Translations under genes and position numbers: made by a program
The notes under the pieces: model-generated
Told to the model about the DNA's origin: nothing
Databases searched by the model: none
Seen by the model: the letters and a program-made list of their open reading frames with translations, nothing else
Part shown: positions 1 through 7,394 of the stretch, piece by piece
How the letters are laid out: every line of letters starts with the position of its first letter
Numbering within the stretch: the stretch's first letter is position 1
Source of the DNA: Poriferisodalis sp965226645
GTDB lineage: Bacteria; Actinomycetota; Acidimicrobiia; Acidimicrobiales; Poriferisodalaceae
Reading direction: 5' to 3'
Length of the DNA stretch: 64,000 bases
NCBI GenBank assembly: GCA_965226645.1
Contig: CBDDDL010000004.1
Location: 434,001 to 498,000 of the forward strand

Positions 1-41
1 TCAGCTGGTCACCCGACGCGGCGACGGTCGTGGCGGATTGA
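1..41 (+). CDS. potA: ABC transporter ATP-binding protein PotA, C-terminal end (partial)
   Basis: Only the last 12 codons are in the window, ending in the TGA at 39-41. They read SWSPDAATVVAD. The SW-P-D-A pattern is typical of the end of the TOBE domain of PotA-type importer ATPases. The TGA overlaps the ATG of the next gene (TGATG), which is the usual coupling in a potABCD operon. Assignment rests on this short tail and on the three pot genes that follow. Confidence 0.6.
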   Translation, partial: SWSPDAATVVAD

Positions 42-994
42 TGCCAACGCTCCGGCGGTCGACCAAGACGCAGGCGTCGCTGACGCCTACTGGATCCGAT
101 GCGCAGGCGTCGCTGACGCCTGCCGAGGCAGCATCTCAGCGAACCGCCCGACGCACGGGAATGCTGATTGCATCGCCCGGAGCGCTGTACCTGCTGATCT
201 TCTTCATGGTCCCGTTGGGCCTCATCACCGTGTACTCGTTCGCGAGGCGTACTTCCACCGGGCGCACGTCGTTGAGCGACTGGAACCTCGAGTCGTACGA
301 GCGGATCGCCGACGAGGTAATTCTGGGCATCATCGGCCGTTCGGCGTGGCTCGCCTCAATCACCACTGTCCTGTGCCTGGCGGTCGGCTATCCGTTCGCC
401 TACTACCTGGCCACGCGTTCGCCTCGCGTGCGAGCTCGACTTCTCGTGCTCGTGATGATCCCGTTCTGGACGAACGGGCTGGTGCGGGTGTTTGCGATCC
501 GCTTCCTTCTGGGCTCCAACGGTCCGGCCTCCGCCCTCAGCGAGAGCATCGGCCTCGGTCCGTTCCGCATTCTGTTCACGCCGACCGCCGTCGTGCTGGG
601 CATGGTGTACGGCTTCCTGACGTTCATGGTGCTGCCGCTGTACGTGGCCCTCGAGCGCATGGACTGGCGCATGGTGGAGGCCGCCCGAGACCTCTACGCA
701 AGCGGCGCACAGGCCTTTTGGCGCGTCACGGTGCCGCTCACCCGCGCGGGCATTGTGGCGGGCTGCGTGCTGGTGTTCGTCCCCAGCTTCGGCTCGTACG
801 TGGTGCCAGAAATCCTCGGCGGCGCCAAGACGCTGCTGATCGGCTCGTACGTGGCCCGCCAATTCGGAGCGGCCCGCAACTGGCCGCTCGGCAGCGCACT
901 CAGCGTGATCGTGATCGTGGCGATGCTCATTGCCGTCGCTGTCAATCAACGCAACTCGGCCGCGGCCGAACGGACACGAGGCACCGTCAGGTGA
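41..994 (+). CDS. potB: Spermidine/putrescine-type ABC transporter permease PotB
   Basis: Inner-membrane permease of an importer of the polyamine/thiamine/iron family. The 317-residue protein has about six hydrophobic segments, the first near residues 42-65. The ATPase-docking EAA loop is visible near residue 220 (EAARDLYASGAQAFWRVTVP). A TTG at 38 is in frame, but ATG 41 overlaps the upstream stop and is preferred. The gene ends in GTGA, overlapping potC. Oddity: the N-terminal tail, before the first membrane segment, contains QASLTP twice. These come from two copies of an 18-bp sequence at 71-88 and 104-121, 33 bp apart. Polyamine specificity is inferred from family and operon only. Confidence 0.9.
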   Translation: MPTLRRSTKTQASLTPTGSDAQASLTPAEAASQRTARRTGMLIASPGALYLLIFFMVPLGLITVYSFARRTSTGRTSLSDWNLESYERIADEVILGIIGRSAWLASITTVLCLAVGYPFAYYLATRSPRVRARLLVLVMIPFWTNGLVRVFAIRFLLGSNGPASALSESIGLGPFRILFTPTAVVLGMVYGFLTFMVLPLYVALERMDWRMVEAARDLYASGAQAFWRVTVPLTRAGIVAGCVLVFVPSFGSYVVPEILGGAKTLLIGSYVARQFGAARNWPLGSALSVIVIVAMLIAVAVNQRNSAAAERTRGTVR

Positions 995-1827
995 GCGCGA
1001 TCGACGCCGCCGGAGGTCGGCGGTCAGCGAGGCGACTGCTGGCCGCCAACGCCTGGTTCGTCTTCGCGTTCTTGTACCTGCCGATCGCCGTGCTGGTGGT
1101 GTTCTCGTTCAACAACTCAGCCCGCGTCAACATCTGGCGGGGATTCTCCGTGCGGTGGTATGGCGAAGCGCTCGGCAACGCACAGGTGATCAGTGCACTG
1201 CGCGTGTCGCTCGTCGTGGCGATCAGCTCGACCATCGTGTCGGCCATCCTCGGCACAGCAGTGGCGTTAGCACTGGATCGCTACCGGTTCCGCGGCCGGC
1301 GGGCGCTCGACGGCACCGTGTACCTGCCGATCGTCATCCCCGACATCACGATGGCGGTCATGCTCTTGGTGTTCTTCGCCGAGGCATTCAAGCTGATCGA
1401 CATCGTCGGGCCACGCCTCACCTTGGGTGTGACAACGGTCGCACTCAGCCACATCGCGTTCAATATCTCCTTCGTCGCAATAGTGGTGCGCGCTCGCCTT
1501 GATCTCTTCGACCGCACCCTCGAAGAGGCCGCACGTGATCTTTATGCCACCCCGTGGCGTACGTTCAGGAGGGTGACGCTGCCGCTCATCGCGCCCGGCA
1601 TTGCTGCGGGTGCCCTGCTCGCACTGACGCTGTCGCTCGACGACGTGGTGATCTCGGCGTTCACGGCGGGACCGGGCGCCACGACCCTGCCCGTTTATGT
1701 GTTCAGCAGCATCCGCCGCGGCGTCACACCCGAGCTGAATGCCATCTCCACACTGATGCTGGCCGCATCGATGACGCTGGTCGTCGCTTCGCTTGCGCTG
1801 CAGCGGCCCAAGGCCAGAACGCCATGA
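991..1827 (+). CDS. potC: Spermidine/putrescine-type ABC transporter permease PotC
   Basis: Second permease subunit (278 aa) of the polyamine-type importer. The start is GTG 991, sharing GTGA with the potB stop; a much longer open frame upstream is only the shadow of potB. About six transmembrane segments are seen, with FAFLYLPIAVLVVFSFNN as the first. The EAA motif EEAARDLYATPWRTFRRVTL lies near residues 172-191, and SLDDVVISAFTAGPG follows it, a typical PotC stretch. It pairs with PotB to form the channel; PotD is encoded 55 bp downstream. Confidence 0.92.
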   Translation: MSAIDAAGGRRSARRLLAANAWFVFAFLYLPIAVLVVFSFNNSARVNIWRGFSVRWYGEALGNAQVISALRVSLVVAISSTIVSAILGTAVALALDRYRFRGRRALDGTVYLPIVIPDITMAVMLLVFFAEAFKLIDIVGPRLTLGVTTVALSHIAFNISFVAIVVRARLDLFDRTLEEAARDLYATPWRTFRRVTLPLIAPGIAAGALLALTLSLDDVVISAFTAGPGATTLPVYVFSSIRRGVTPELNAISTLMLAASMTLVVASLALQRPKARTP

Positions 1828-1882
1828 GTCGCCCGATCTCGACATGCCAATGCTCCGCTGGAGCAATCAACTGGGAGGAACC

Positions 1883-3022
1883 ATGACCAATTCAGCGAAC
1901 GCCCGTGTTCGCAGACGCACCAGTCGACTCTTCGGGGTCATCGCCGTCGGGGCACTGCTCGCAGCGGCCTGCAGCGGCGGCGGCAGCGACAATGCCGCCG
2001 CCGATTGCGAGCCAGGCGAAACCGACGGCGATCTGGTGTTCTACAACTGGGCCGACTACATCGACGAGGATCTGCTGGCCGCGTTCGAAGATCAAACGGG
2101 CGTCAGCGTCGACTACACGGTCTATGAGTCCAACGAGCAGATGCTCAGTCAGGTCGAATCAGAAGCGGCGATCTACGACCTGGTTGTGCCGTCGGACTAC
2201 ATGGTTGCCCTCATGATCGAAGAGGAACTGCTGCTGCCGCTCAACTTCGACGCCATACCCAATTTCGAGAACCTCGACGACGCCTGGGACAATCCGCCGT
2301 TCGACCCCGATCACGGCTACCACGTGGCCTACCAGTGGGGCACCACTGGCATCGGCATGACCTATGACGTGCTGGACGCTCTGGGCGGCGAGTCGACATG
2401 GGCGGTCATCTTCGATCCCGAAGCTGCGGCGCTGGTGCCGGGCGGCATTTCGATGCTCGACGATGCACCCGAAGCAGTGTCTGCGGCCCTCAAGTATCTG
2501 GGGTACAGCATCACTGAGGTGATCGAATCCGGCAACGAGGAGGCCGTGCGCGAAGCAGGAGCGCTGCTCAAAGCGACGAATGATCGGCTCGTGAAGTACG
2601 ACTCGGTGACCTACGCCGACGATCTGGTCAATGGCGAGGTCGACGTGGCGCATGGCTGGAGCGGCGGATTCGCCCAGTCGCTGGCCGAGGCCGACGCGTA
2701 CGAGACGCACGTGTACACGATCCCCGCCGAGGGCGGCGTGCGCTGGGTGGACACGATGGCCATCCCGCACAACGCCGACAACGTGTGCTCAGCCCACGCC
2801 ATGATCAACTTCTTGACCGACGCCGAGAACGGCGGAGCTCTGACGAACTACAACTACTACGGCAGCCCGAACGAAGCCTCGATCCCGTTCATCCTCGAAG
2901 AGATCCTGGAAGATCCGGGCATCTATCCGCCGCCGGATGTGTACGCACGGCTGGAGCTGATCCCCCAGATGGGCGACTTGGGGCTCATCGTGCAGGACAT
3001 GCTCACCGAGGCCAAGAGCTGA
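1883..3022 (+). CDS. potD: Extracellular polyamine-binding lipoprotein PotD-like
   Basis: Periplasmic-type solute-binding protein, 379 aa, anchored as a lipoprotein. The N-terminus has basic residues, a hydrophobic run and the lipobox LLAAACSGG (Cys near residue 28). The mature part begins with LVFYNWADYIDEDLLAAFED, which is characteristic of PotD/PotF family proteins. ATG 1883 is chosen because GGGAGGA lies 4 nt upstream; the frame is open further upstream without a better start. It delivers substrate to PotBC. Substrate (spermidine, putrescine or a related cation) is inferred from family. Confidence 0.92.
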   Translation: MTNSANARVRRRTSRLFGVIAVGALLAAACSGGGSDNAAADCEPGETDGDLVFYNWADYIDEDLLAAFEDQTGVSVDYTVYESNEQMLSQVESEAAIYDLVVPSDYMVALMIEEELLLPLNFDAIPNFENLDDAWDNPPFDPDHGYHVAYQWGTTGIGMTYDVLDALGGESTWAVIFDPEAAALVPGGISMLDDAPEAVSAALKYLGYSITEVIESGNEEAVREAGALLKATNDRLVKYDSVTYADDLVNGEVDVAHGWSGGFAQSLAEADAYETHVYTIPAEGGVRWVDTMAIPHNADNVCSAHAMINFLTDAENGGALTNYNYYGSPNEASIPFILEEILEDPGIYPPPDVYARLELIPQMGDLGLIVQDMLTEAKS

Positions 3023-3106
3023 ATTTGGCTGATCTGGGCTGAGCTGGTCTGGGCTGATCTGGGTGGGACCGGTCTCCGCGGGGCTCAGCTGCACTGATCC
3101 GGCAAG

Positions 3107-3138
3107 ACGCTGGGCTGGGCTTCGGCCCGGCCCGGCGT
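3107..3138. terminator. GC-rich hairpin between convergent genes
   Basis: A 14-bp stem (two T-G wobble pairs on this strand) closes on a TTCG tetraloop at 3121-3124, between the ends of potD and the convergent VOC gene. There is no T-run, so any terminator would be of the weak or Rho-assisted type. The stretch just upstream (3023-3070) is a loose repeat of GGCTGATCTGGGCT and codes for nothing I recognise. Confidence 0.5.
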
Positions 3139-3159
3139 TGTCGCGTTCAGCTGTCGCTG

Positions 3160-3786
3160 TCAGAACCTGTCGTCAGGGTCGCCCCAGCCGGTGAAGTTGT
3201 CGAGATAGTCGGTGTCGTCGACCAGCGCTTCTGAGCGGGGGTGATCGACGGCGTAGTTGAGCGCCCCGTTGATGTCGTTCTCCCAGACCTCTCGCGGCAG
3301 GTCGTAGAGCACCTCCACCCCGTACCCGTTGGGGTCGGTGATGTAGATGCTGTGCGTCATGCCGTGGTCGGTGCGCCGGCCGATCCTCACGCCACTGTCC
3401 ATCAGGAACTTCACCTGCTCGAGCCACGACTCCCGATCGGGATACGTGATGGCGATGTGGTTCACCGCGCAGCCGCCACCCGACAGCGTCCACTTCTCGG
3501 GCGGCGGCGGCAGGTCGGGTTGCTCCATCAGCGCGATGTCATGGTGGTGCTGACCCTGCGCTGCGTCGCGCACGCCGCTGTAGAAGCGCATGGTGGGCCG
3601 CTCTCGACCGTCGGGCGCCGCAACGAGATTGCCGACCTGTCGGAAGCCCAGCAGGTCGGACCAGAAGTGGTGCGACTCTTCTATGTCGCGCACGTTCAGC
3701 ACAAGGTGATTGACGCCGCGGGGGGCAACCGCCGCAGTGCGCTTCGGCGGCGCATCGGTTGCCGTGCGATCAGCGATATCTGTCAT
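3160..3786 (-). CDS. VOC-family (glyoxalase/extradiol dioxygenase-like) protein
   Basis: A 208-residue vicinal-oxygen-chelate protein with two beta-alpha-beta-beta-beta modules. Likely metal ligands are the His in VNHLVLNVRD near residue 27, the His in NHIAITYPD near residue 114 and the Glu in GYGVEVLYDL near residue 158. This is the H-H-E pattern of Fe(II) or Mn(II) dioxygenases and glyoxalases. Start ATG is supported by GAGGAGAT 7 nt upstream. Downstream on the same strand of acyl-CoA dehydrogenase and enoyl-CoA hydratase genes, it may belong to a ring- or side-chain-degradation group. The substrate cannot be told from sequence. Confidence 0.8.
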   Translation of the reverse strand: MTDIADRTATDAPPKRTAAVAPRGVNHLVLNVRDIEESHHFWSDLLGFRQVGNLVAAPDGRERPTMRFYSGVRDAAQGQHHHDIALMEQPDLPPPPEKWTLSGGGCAVNHIAITYPDRESWLEQVKFLMDSGVRIGRRTDHGMTHSIYITDPNGYGVEVLYDLPREVWENDINGALNYAVDHPRSEALVDDTDYLDNFTGWGDPDDRF

Positions 3787-3842
3787 CGTTCGGATCTCCT
3801 CGCTCGCAGCGTGACTTCTTCATCCCACCAGGATGTCGGTGT

Positions 3843-5072
3843 TCAGTTGCGGGGTACCTCGAGCCACGGAACGTCCTTGTCGATCCGCGGCTCGCCCGGG
3901 AGCCCCAAGACCTGCTCGCCCAGGATGTTCCGCATGATCTCCGAGGTGCCGCCCTCGATGGAGTTGGCCCGCACTCGCAGGAATCCGTGCTGCACGCCGC
4001 CGTCGGAACCGTCCACCGACAGGTCTTCGGGGCGGCGGAACGTGTAGTCGTAGCCGACGAGTCCTTCGGCACCCATCATGTCCACCGCGCAGGTCATGAG
4101 CGCCTGGTTCAGCTCGGCATAGGCCAGCTTGGCGATGGACATCTCGGGCCCGGGATTGCCCATGCGGCGGTTCGCCCCGGCGCGCATGTTCGTGAGGCGC
4201 AGCACTTCTGCACGGGTCCACAGCTTCGTGAGTCGATCTCGGGTGACGTCGTCGCGATCAGCGTCGGGCCGCTGGTTCCACAGCTTCACCAACACCGCGA
4301 TCGGTCCCGATCCCGGCTTGGGCGGTCCGCCGCTGCCGGCGCCGATGGCATTGCGCTCGTTCATCAGCGTGGTCAGCGACACCCGCCAGCCGTCACCGAC
4401 ATCGCCGACGCGGCTCTCATCGGGCACACGGACATCGGTCATGTAGACCTCGTTGAATTCGGCCTCGCCGGTGATCTGGCGCAGCGGGCGCACCTCTACA
4501 CCCGGTGACTTCATGTCCAGTGCGAAGTAGGTGAGCCCCCGGTGCTTGGGCACCTCGGGATTTGTGCGCGTTACGAGCATGCCGTAGTCGCCGAGGTGGG
4601 CCAGCGTGTTCCATACCTTCTGGCCGTTCACGATCCACTCTTCGCCGTCGGCAACCGCTCGGGTCGCCAGCCCGGCGAAGTCGCTGCCCGCACCCGGTTC
4701 GCTGAACAGCTGGCACCAGATCTCTTCGCCGGTGAACATCGGCCGCAGGAAGCGCTGCTTGACCTCTTCGCTGCCGTGCGTGTGGATGGTCGGCCCGGCC
4801 AGGTGCATGAAGAAGGTGACGGGCTTCATCGGCCGGGCGCCGGCTGCCCGCAGCCGCTCCTCGACCTGGCGCTGGAGCTGTGGCCTGACGCTCAGGCCGC
4901 CGTGCCCCTCGTCGAAGTACACCCAAGCGAGACCGGCGTCGAACTGTGCCCCGCGGAACTCCGCATAGCTCATTTGTTTGGGGTCGTGCGATGCCAGCAG
5001 TTCGTCGATGGCGGCGTCAACGCGGGCCGCGGCGGCATCAGCGGTCGTCGGTGCTTCGAGCGTGTCGGTCAT
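3843..5072 (-). CDS. Acyl-CoA dehydrogenase family protein
   Basis: FAD-dependent acyl-CoA dehydrogenase, 409 aa, of the actinobacterial FadE type. The substrate/FAD-binding stretch CQLFSEPGAGSDFAGL is near residue 121, and the C-terminal signature SIEGGTSEIMRNILGEQV near residue 370 is followed by LGLPGEPR. It catalyses alpha,beta-desaturation of an acyl-CoA, passing electrons to ETF. The enoyl-CoA hydratase gene upstream on the same strand would supply the next step. Chain or steroid specificity is not determinable here. Confidence 0.92.
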   Translation of the reverse strand: MTDTLEAPTTADAAAARVDAAIDELLASHDPKQMSYAEFRGAQFDAGLAWVYFDEGHGGLSVRPQLQRQVEERLRAAGARPMKPVTFFMHLAGPTIHTHGSEEVKQRFLRPMFTGEEIWCQLFSEPGAGSDFAGLATRAVADGEEWIVNGQKVWNTLAHLGDYGMLVTRTNPEVPKHRGLTYFALDMKSPGVEVRPLRQITGEAEFNEVYMTDVRVPDESRVGDVGDGWRVSLTTLMNERNAIGAGSGGPPKPGSGPIAVLVKLWNQRPDADRDDVTRDRLTKLWTRAEVLRLTNMRAGANRRMGNPGPEMSIAKLAYAELNQALMTCAVDMMGAEGLVGYDYTFRRPEDLSVDGSDGGVQHGFLRVRANSIEGGTSEIMRNILGEQVLGLPGEPRIDKDVPWLEVPRN

Positions 5073-5097
5073 ACGGCCAGTCTGCCAGCACTGCGCG

Positions 5098-5188
5098 GCC
5101 GCTGGCGCTGTTCAGCAACAAGTCAGCGCAGCCGCTGGCGCTGTGCAGCAACAAGTCAGCGCAGCCGGTGGCGTTGCGCAGCAAGCAA
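5098..5188. repeat. 33-bp tandem repeat, about 2.8 copies
   Basis: Two near-identical 33-bp units start at 5098 and 5131 (GCCGCTGGCGCTG then TCAGCAACAAGTCAGCGCA, with one change). A third partial and diverged unit runs from 5164. It lies in the gap between the enoyl-CoA hydratase end and the acyl-CoA dehydrogenase start, so on the transcript it forms the leader of the dehydrogenase gene. No protein is evident. Confidence 0.8.
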
Positions 5189-5210
5189 CGCCGCGCCCAC
5201 ATGAGACGGG

Positions 5211-6056
5211 TCAGTAACGCTCGCCCGGGAACGACGGATCAGTCTTGGCCAGAAACGCTTCTGCACCGTGCGACATGTTGCGCGGGATGAGCACCGCTTG
5301 GTGGCCCATCTCGACATCAAGCTGGTCGGCGAGGTCCCGCTGCATGGCGCCATCGACCGCGGATCGGATTCTCGCCATTGCCGCCGGTGAGCTGCGCCGA
5401 AGCACATCGACCACCTGGGCGACCGCATCATCGAGCTCGGAATCGTCGACCGTCCTCCATACCAGGCCCCAATCGGCCGCCTGATCGGCCGTGACGCGCT
5501 CTCCGAGCAGCGTCATGCCCAGCGCCCGTGCCCGGCCGACCCGCATCGGGAGCTGCCAGGTCGTGCCGAGGTCAGGGACAATCCCCAGCCGAGGCCCAAA
5601 GGTCGCAACGAAGAATGCCGATCGGGCGGCGACAGCGATGTCGCACGACAGCGCCAGACCGATGCCGCCGCCAGCGGTGACGCCGTTGATGCGGGCGACC
5701 GTCGGCACCGGACACTCGGCCACCGCTCGGATGGCCGGATGAAACACGTTGTCCATCGAGTCGGTCGTGGCATCGCCCGGAGCCTGGGGATCGATGTCTT
5801 GCGCACCATCGGCGGCGGCATCGCGCAGGTCGGCGCCCGAGCAGAATCCTCGTCCAGCCCCGGTGAGTACCACCGCACGCACGTCGGCGTCTGCCGCGAC
5901 CATGCCGAACGCTTCGCTGATGTCGTTCATGAAGTTGTCGTTCATGGAGTTCAGCGTCTCGGGGCGGTTGAGCGTCACCGTGGCGACGTCGCCGACGGGA
6001 TCTTGGTCCACGCTGTAGTTGACCGTGCCGTTCGACGGTTGCGGGTGACTGCTCAT
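5211..6056 (-). CDS. Enoyl-CoA hydratase/isomerase family protein
   Basis: Crotonase-fold protein, 281 aa. The oxyanion-hole motif GAGRGFCSGADLRD lies near residue 72, and the second signature RINGVTAGGGIGLALSCD near residue 120. It should hydrate or isomerise an enoyl-CoA in beta-oxidation-like catabolism. Start ATG 6056 has AAGGGG about 6-8 nt upstream; a GTG 30 nt further up (6086) lacks this. The position of the second catalytic Glu looks like Asp (VPDLGTTW), so activity may be isomerase or hydrolase rather than hydratase. Confidence 0.88.
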   Translation of the reverse strand: MSSHPQPSNGTVNYSVDQDPVGDVATVTLNRPETLNSMNDNFMNDISEAFGMVAADADVRAVVLTGAGRGFCSGADLRDAAADGAQDIDPQAPGDATTDSMDNVFHPAIRAVAECPVPTVARINGVTAGGGIGLALSCDIAVAARSAFFVATFGPRLGIVPDLGTTWQLPMRVGRARALGMTLLGERVTADQAADWGLVWRTVDDSELDDAVAQVVDVLRRSSPAAMARIRSAVDGAMQRDLADQLDVEMGHQAVLIPRNMSHGAEAFLAKTDPSFPGERY

Positions 6057-6226
6057 GCTGGCCCCTTGTGCAGATGTACCGATCACGAGCCGAGCGCTCG
6101 CGTGCCAACTCGCATCGTAGATCTGCCCGTTGGATCCCCGCAGGCCGGCGCCGGGTCCCGCAGCGAGCGCGCCAATGAAGAATCGACGACGCCGAGCACC
6201 GCAGTGCCGGAACGGCGGCTGCTTGG

Positions 6227-6451
6227 CTACTTGTAGCGGTAGGTGATGCGGCCGCGACTGAGGTCGTACGCCGAGACTTCCACCTGCACCCGGTCTCCAG
6301 GAAGGATCCGGATGTGGTGCTTTCGCATCTTGCCGCTCAGGTGCCCGAGCACCTCGTGACCGTTGTCGAGTTCAATACGGAAATGGCCGCCCTTGAGGGC
6401 TTCGACGGTCTTGCCTTCGAGCAAGATGGCGTCGTCTTTGACTTTGGGCAC
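6227..6451 (-). CDS. infA: Translation initiation factor IF-1
   Basis: A 74-residue S1/OB-fold protein matching IF-1 over its whole length. Visible signatures are KDDAILLEGKTVEAL, HVLGHL-like GHEVLGHLSGKMRKHHIRI and the ending RGRITYRYK. It binds the 30S A site and assists initiation. GTG 6451 gives the normal family length; the frame is open for 26 more codons upstream without homology. The gene stands alone here, not next to rpmJ-rpsM as in many bacteria. Confidence 0.95.
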   Translation of the reverse strand: MPKVKDDAILLEGKTVEALKGGHFRIELDNGHEVLGHLSGKMRKHHIRILPGDRVQVEVSAYDLSRGRITYRYK

Positions 6452-6578
6452 GTAGGTTCTTTCGTTGGAAACAGTCGGTGCGCCGACGAGTTGGCCCGGC
6501 ACACGGACCGCCACATGGTAGCCGAGCATGTCTTAGGGCGTCTGCTCGACGTGCCCGGGACCCGCCGGCGCAGCTCGC

Positions 6579-7112
6579 TCAGTGGCGCTTCACGCCGCCG
6601 TACTTCATCCGAGTATCCGACATCGAAGCGAGCCGCACCTCGTCGTTGTTGATATCGGCTGCCACGAGTTCGCCTATGAACAACGTGTGAGTGCCCAAGT
6701 CCACGCTGTGGCGCACCTCGCAGTCCAACCAGGCCGCGGCATCGACGAACACTGGCGCCCCGGTGGCGGCTTCGTACACCGACCAACCGTTCAGTGATCC
6801 TGTTGCTGGGCCGTCGCCGCCGGCCGCCACCTCGTAGGCAGCAGGCTTGGAGAACTTCACGAACGGCCGGGTGTTCTCTGCATCCCAGAGGTTCACGGTG
6901 AACGAGCCGCCGTCGGAGATCAGCCGGTGCGTGACGGCGGCATTCTCGACGCCGACGCCGATGAGCACCGGTTCCATCGACAACTGCGTGATCCAGCTGG
7001 TCGTCATGGCATTGCGTTCCTCGCCGGCACGAGAGCCGACGAGAGCGAGCGCATTGGGGATCTTCCACGTGATCCGATTGACAAGTTCGTCGGCAAGGAC
7101 AGCGTTGCTCAT
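6579..7112 (-). CDS. Flavin reductase-like (FMN-binding split-barrel) protein
   Basis: A 177-residue flavin reductase/DIM6-NTAB family protein. The FMN-binding patterns NAMTTSWITQLSMEPVLIGV (residues 34-53) and GGSFTVNLWDAEN (near 68) are present, and HTLFIGELVAADI near 142 is the usual third block. Such proteins reduce FMN or FAD with NAD(P)H, often for a partner monooxygenase. The nearest monooxygenase in the window (12.3-14.4 kb) is of a self-sufficient flavin type, so pairing is not implied. Confidence 0.85.
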   Translation of the reverse strand: MSNAVLADELVNRITWKIPNALALVGSRAGEERNAMTTSWITQLSMEPVLIGVGVENAAVTHRLISDGGSFTVNLWDAENTRPFVKFSKPAAYEVAAGGDGPATGSLNGWSVYEAATGAPVFVDAAAWLDCEVRHSVDLGTHTLFIGELVAADINNDEVRLASMSDTRMKYGGVKRH

Positions 7113-7283
7113 GTGAGAACCCTACGTAGGTCTCCAGCGTCTGGTGCTGCCAGTCGGTCTAGGCGTGGCGAGGTCAGGCGCGCATCGATGCGGGCGTTGA
7201 GCCCGGCTTGAGTCAGTTCTTGCCTCAATGCTGAGCCCGAATCGAAAGGGCGGAGGTACTCAGGGCCGCTTGGAAGGAGTCCG

Positions 7284-7307
7284 GCTAGTGCTGTAGCCGC
7301 AAACGTT
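7284..7307 (+). repeat. Left inverted repeat of DUF222-HNH unit
   Basis: The sequence GCTAGTGCTGTAGCCGCAAA followed by CGTT occurs here and, inverted, at 9173-9196, matching at 22 of 24 positions (an AG/GA swap is the only difference). The pair encloses a single DUF222-HNH gene and its repetitive tail, 1.9 kb in all. I read it as the end of a mobile unit. Confidence 0.65.
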
Positions 7308-7394
7308 TGTGTTGGCGTCGGTTCGGGTGCGGAGGCGCCGTTGGGGTGTCATTTCGAGGTTTTCGTCTAACACCCCCTATTTACAGTCATTGTC

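Noticed and set aside
3023..3106. Small gene in the GGCTGATCTGGGCT-rich stretch after potD
   Set aside because: The sequence is a simple degenerate repeat; the open frame there overlaps potD antisense and lacks any recognisable feature.
6452..6529. N-terminally extended IF-1
   Set aside because: The 26 extra codons have no similarity to IF-1, and the GTG at 6451 gives exactly the usual family length.
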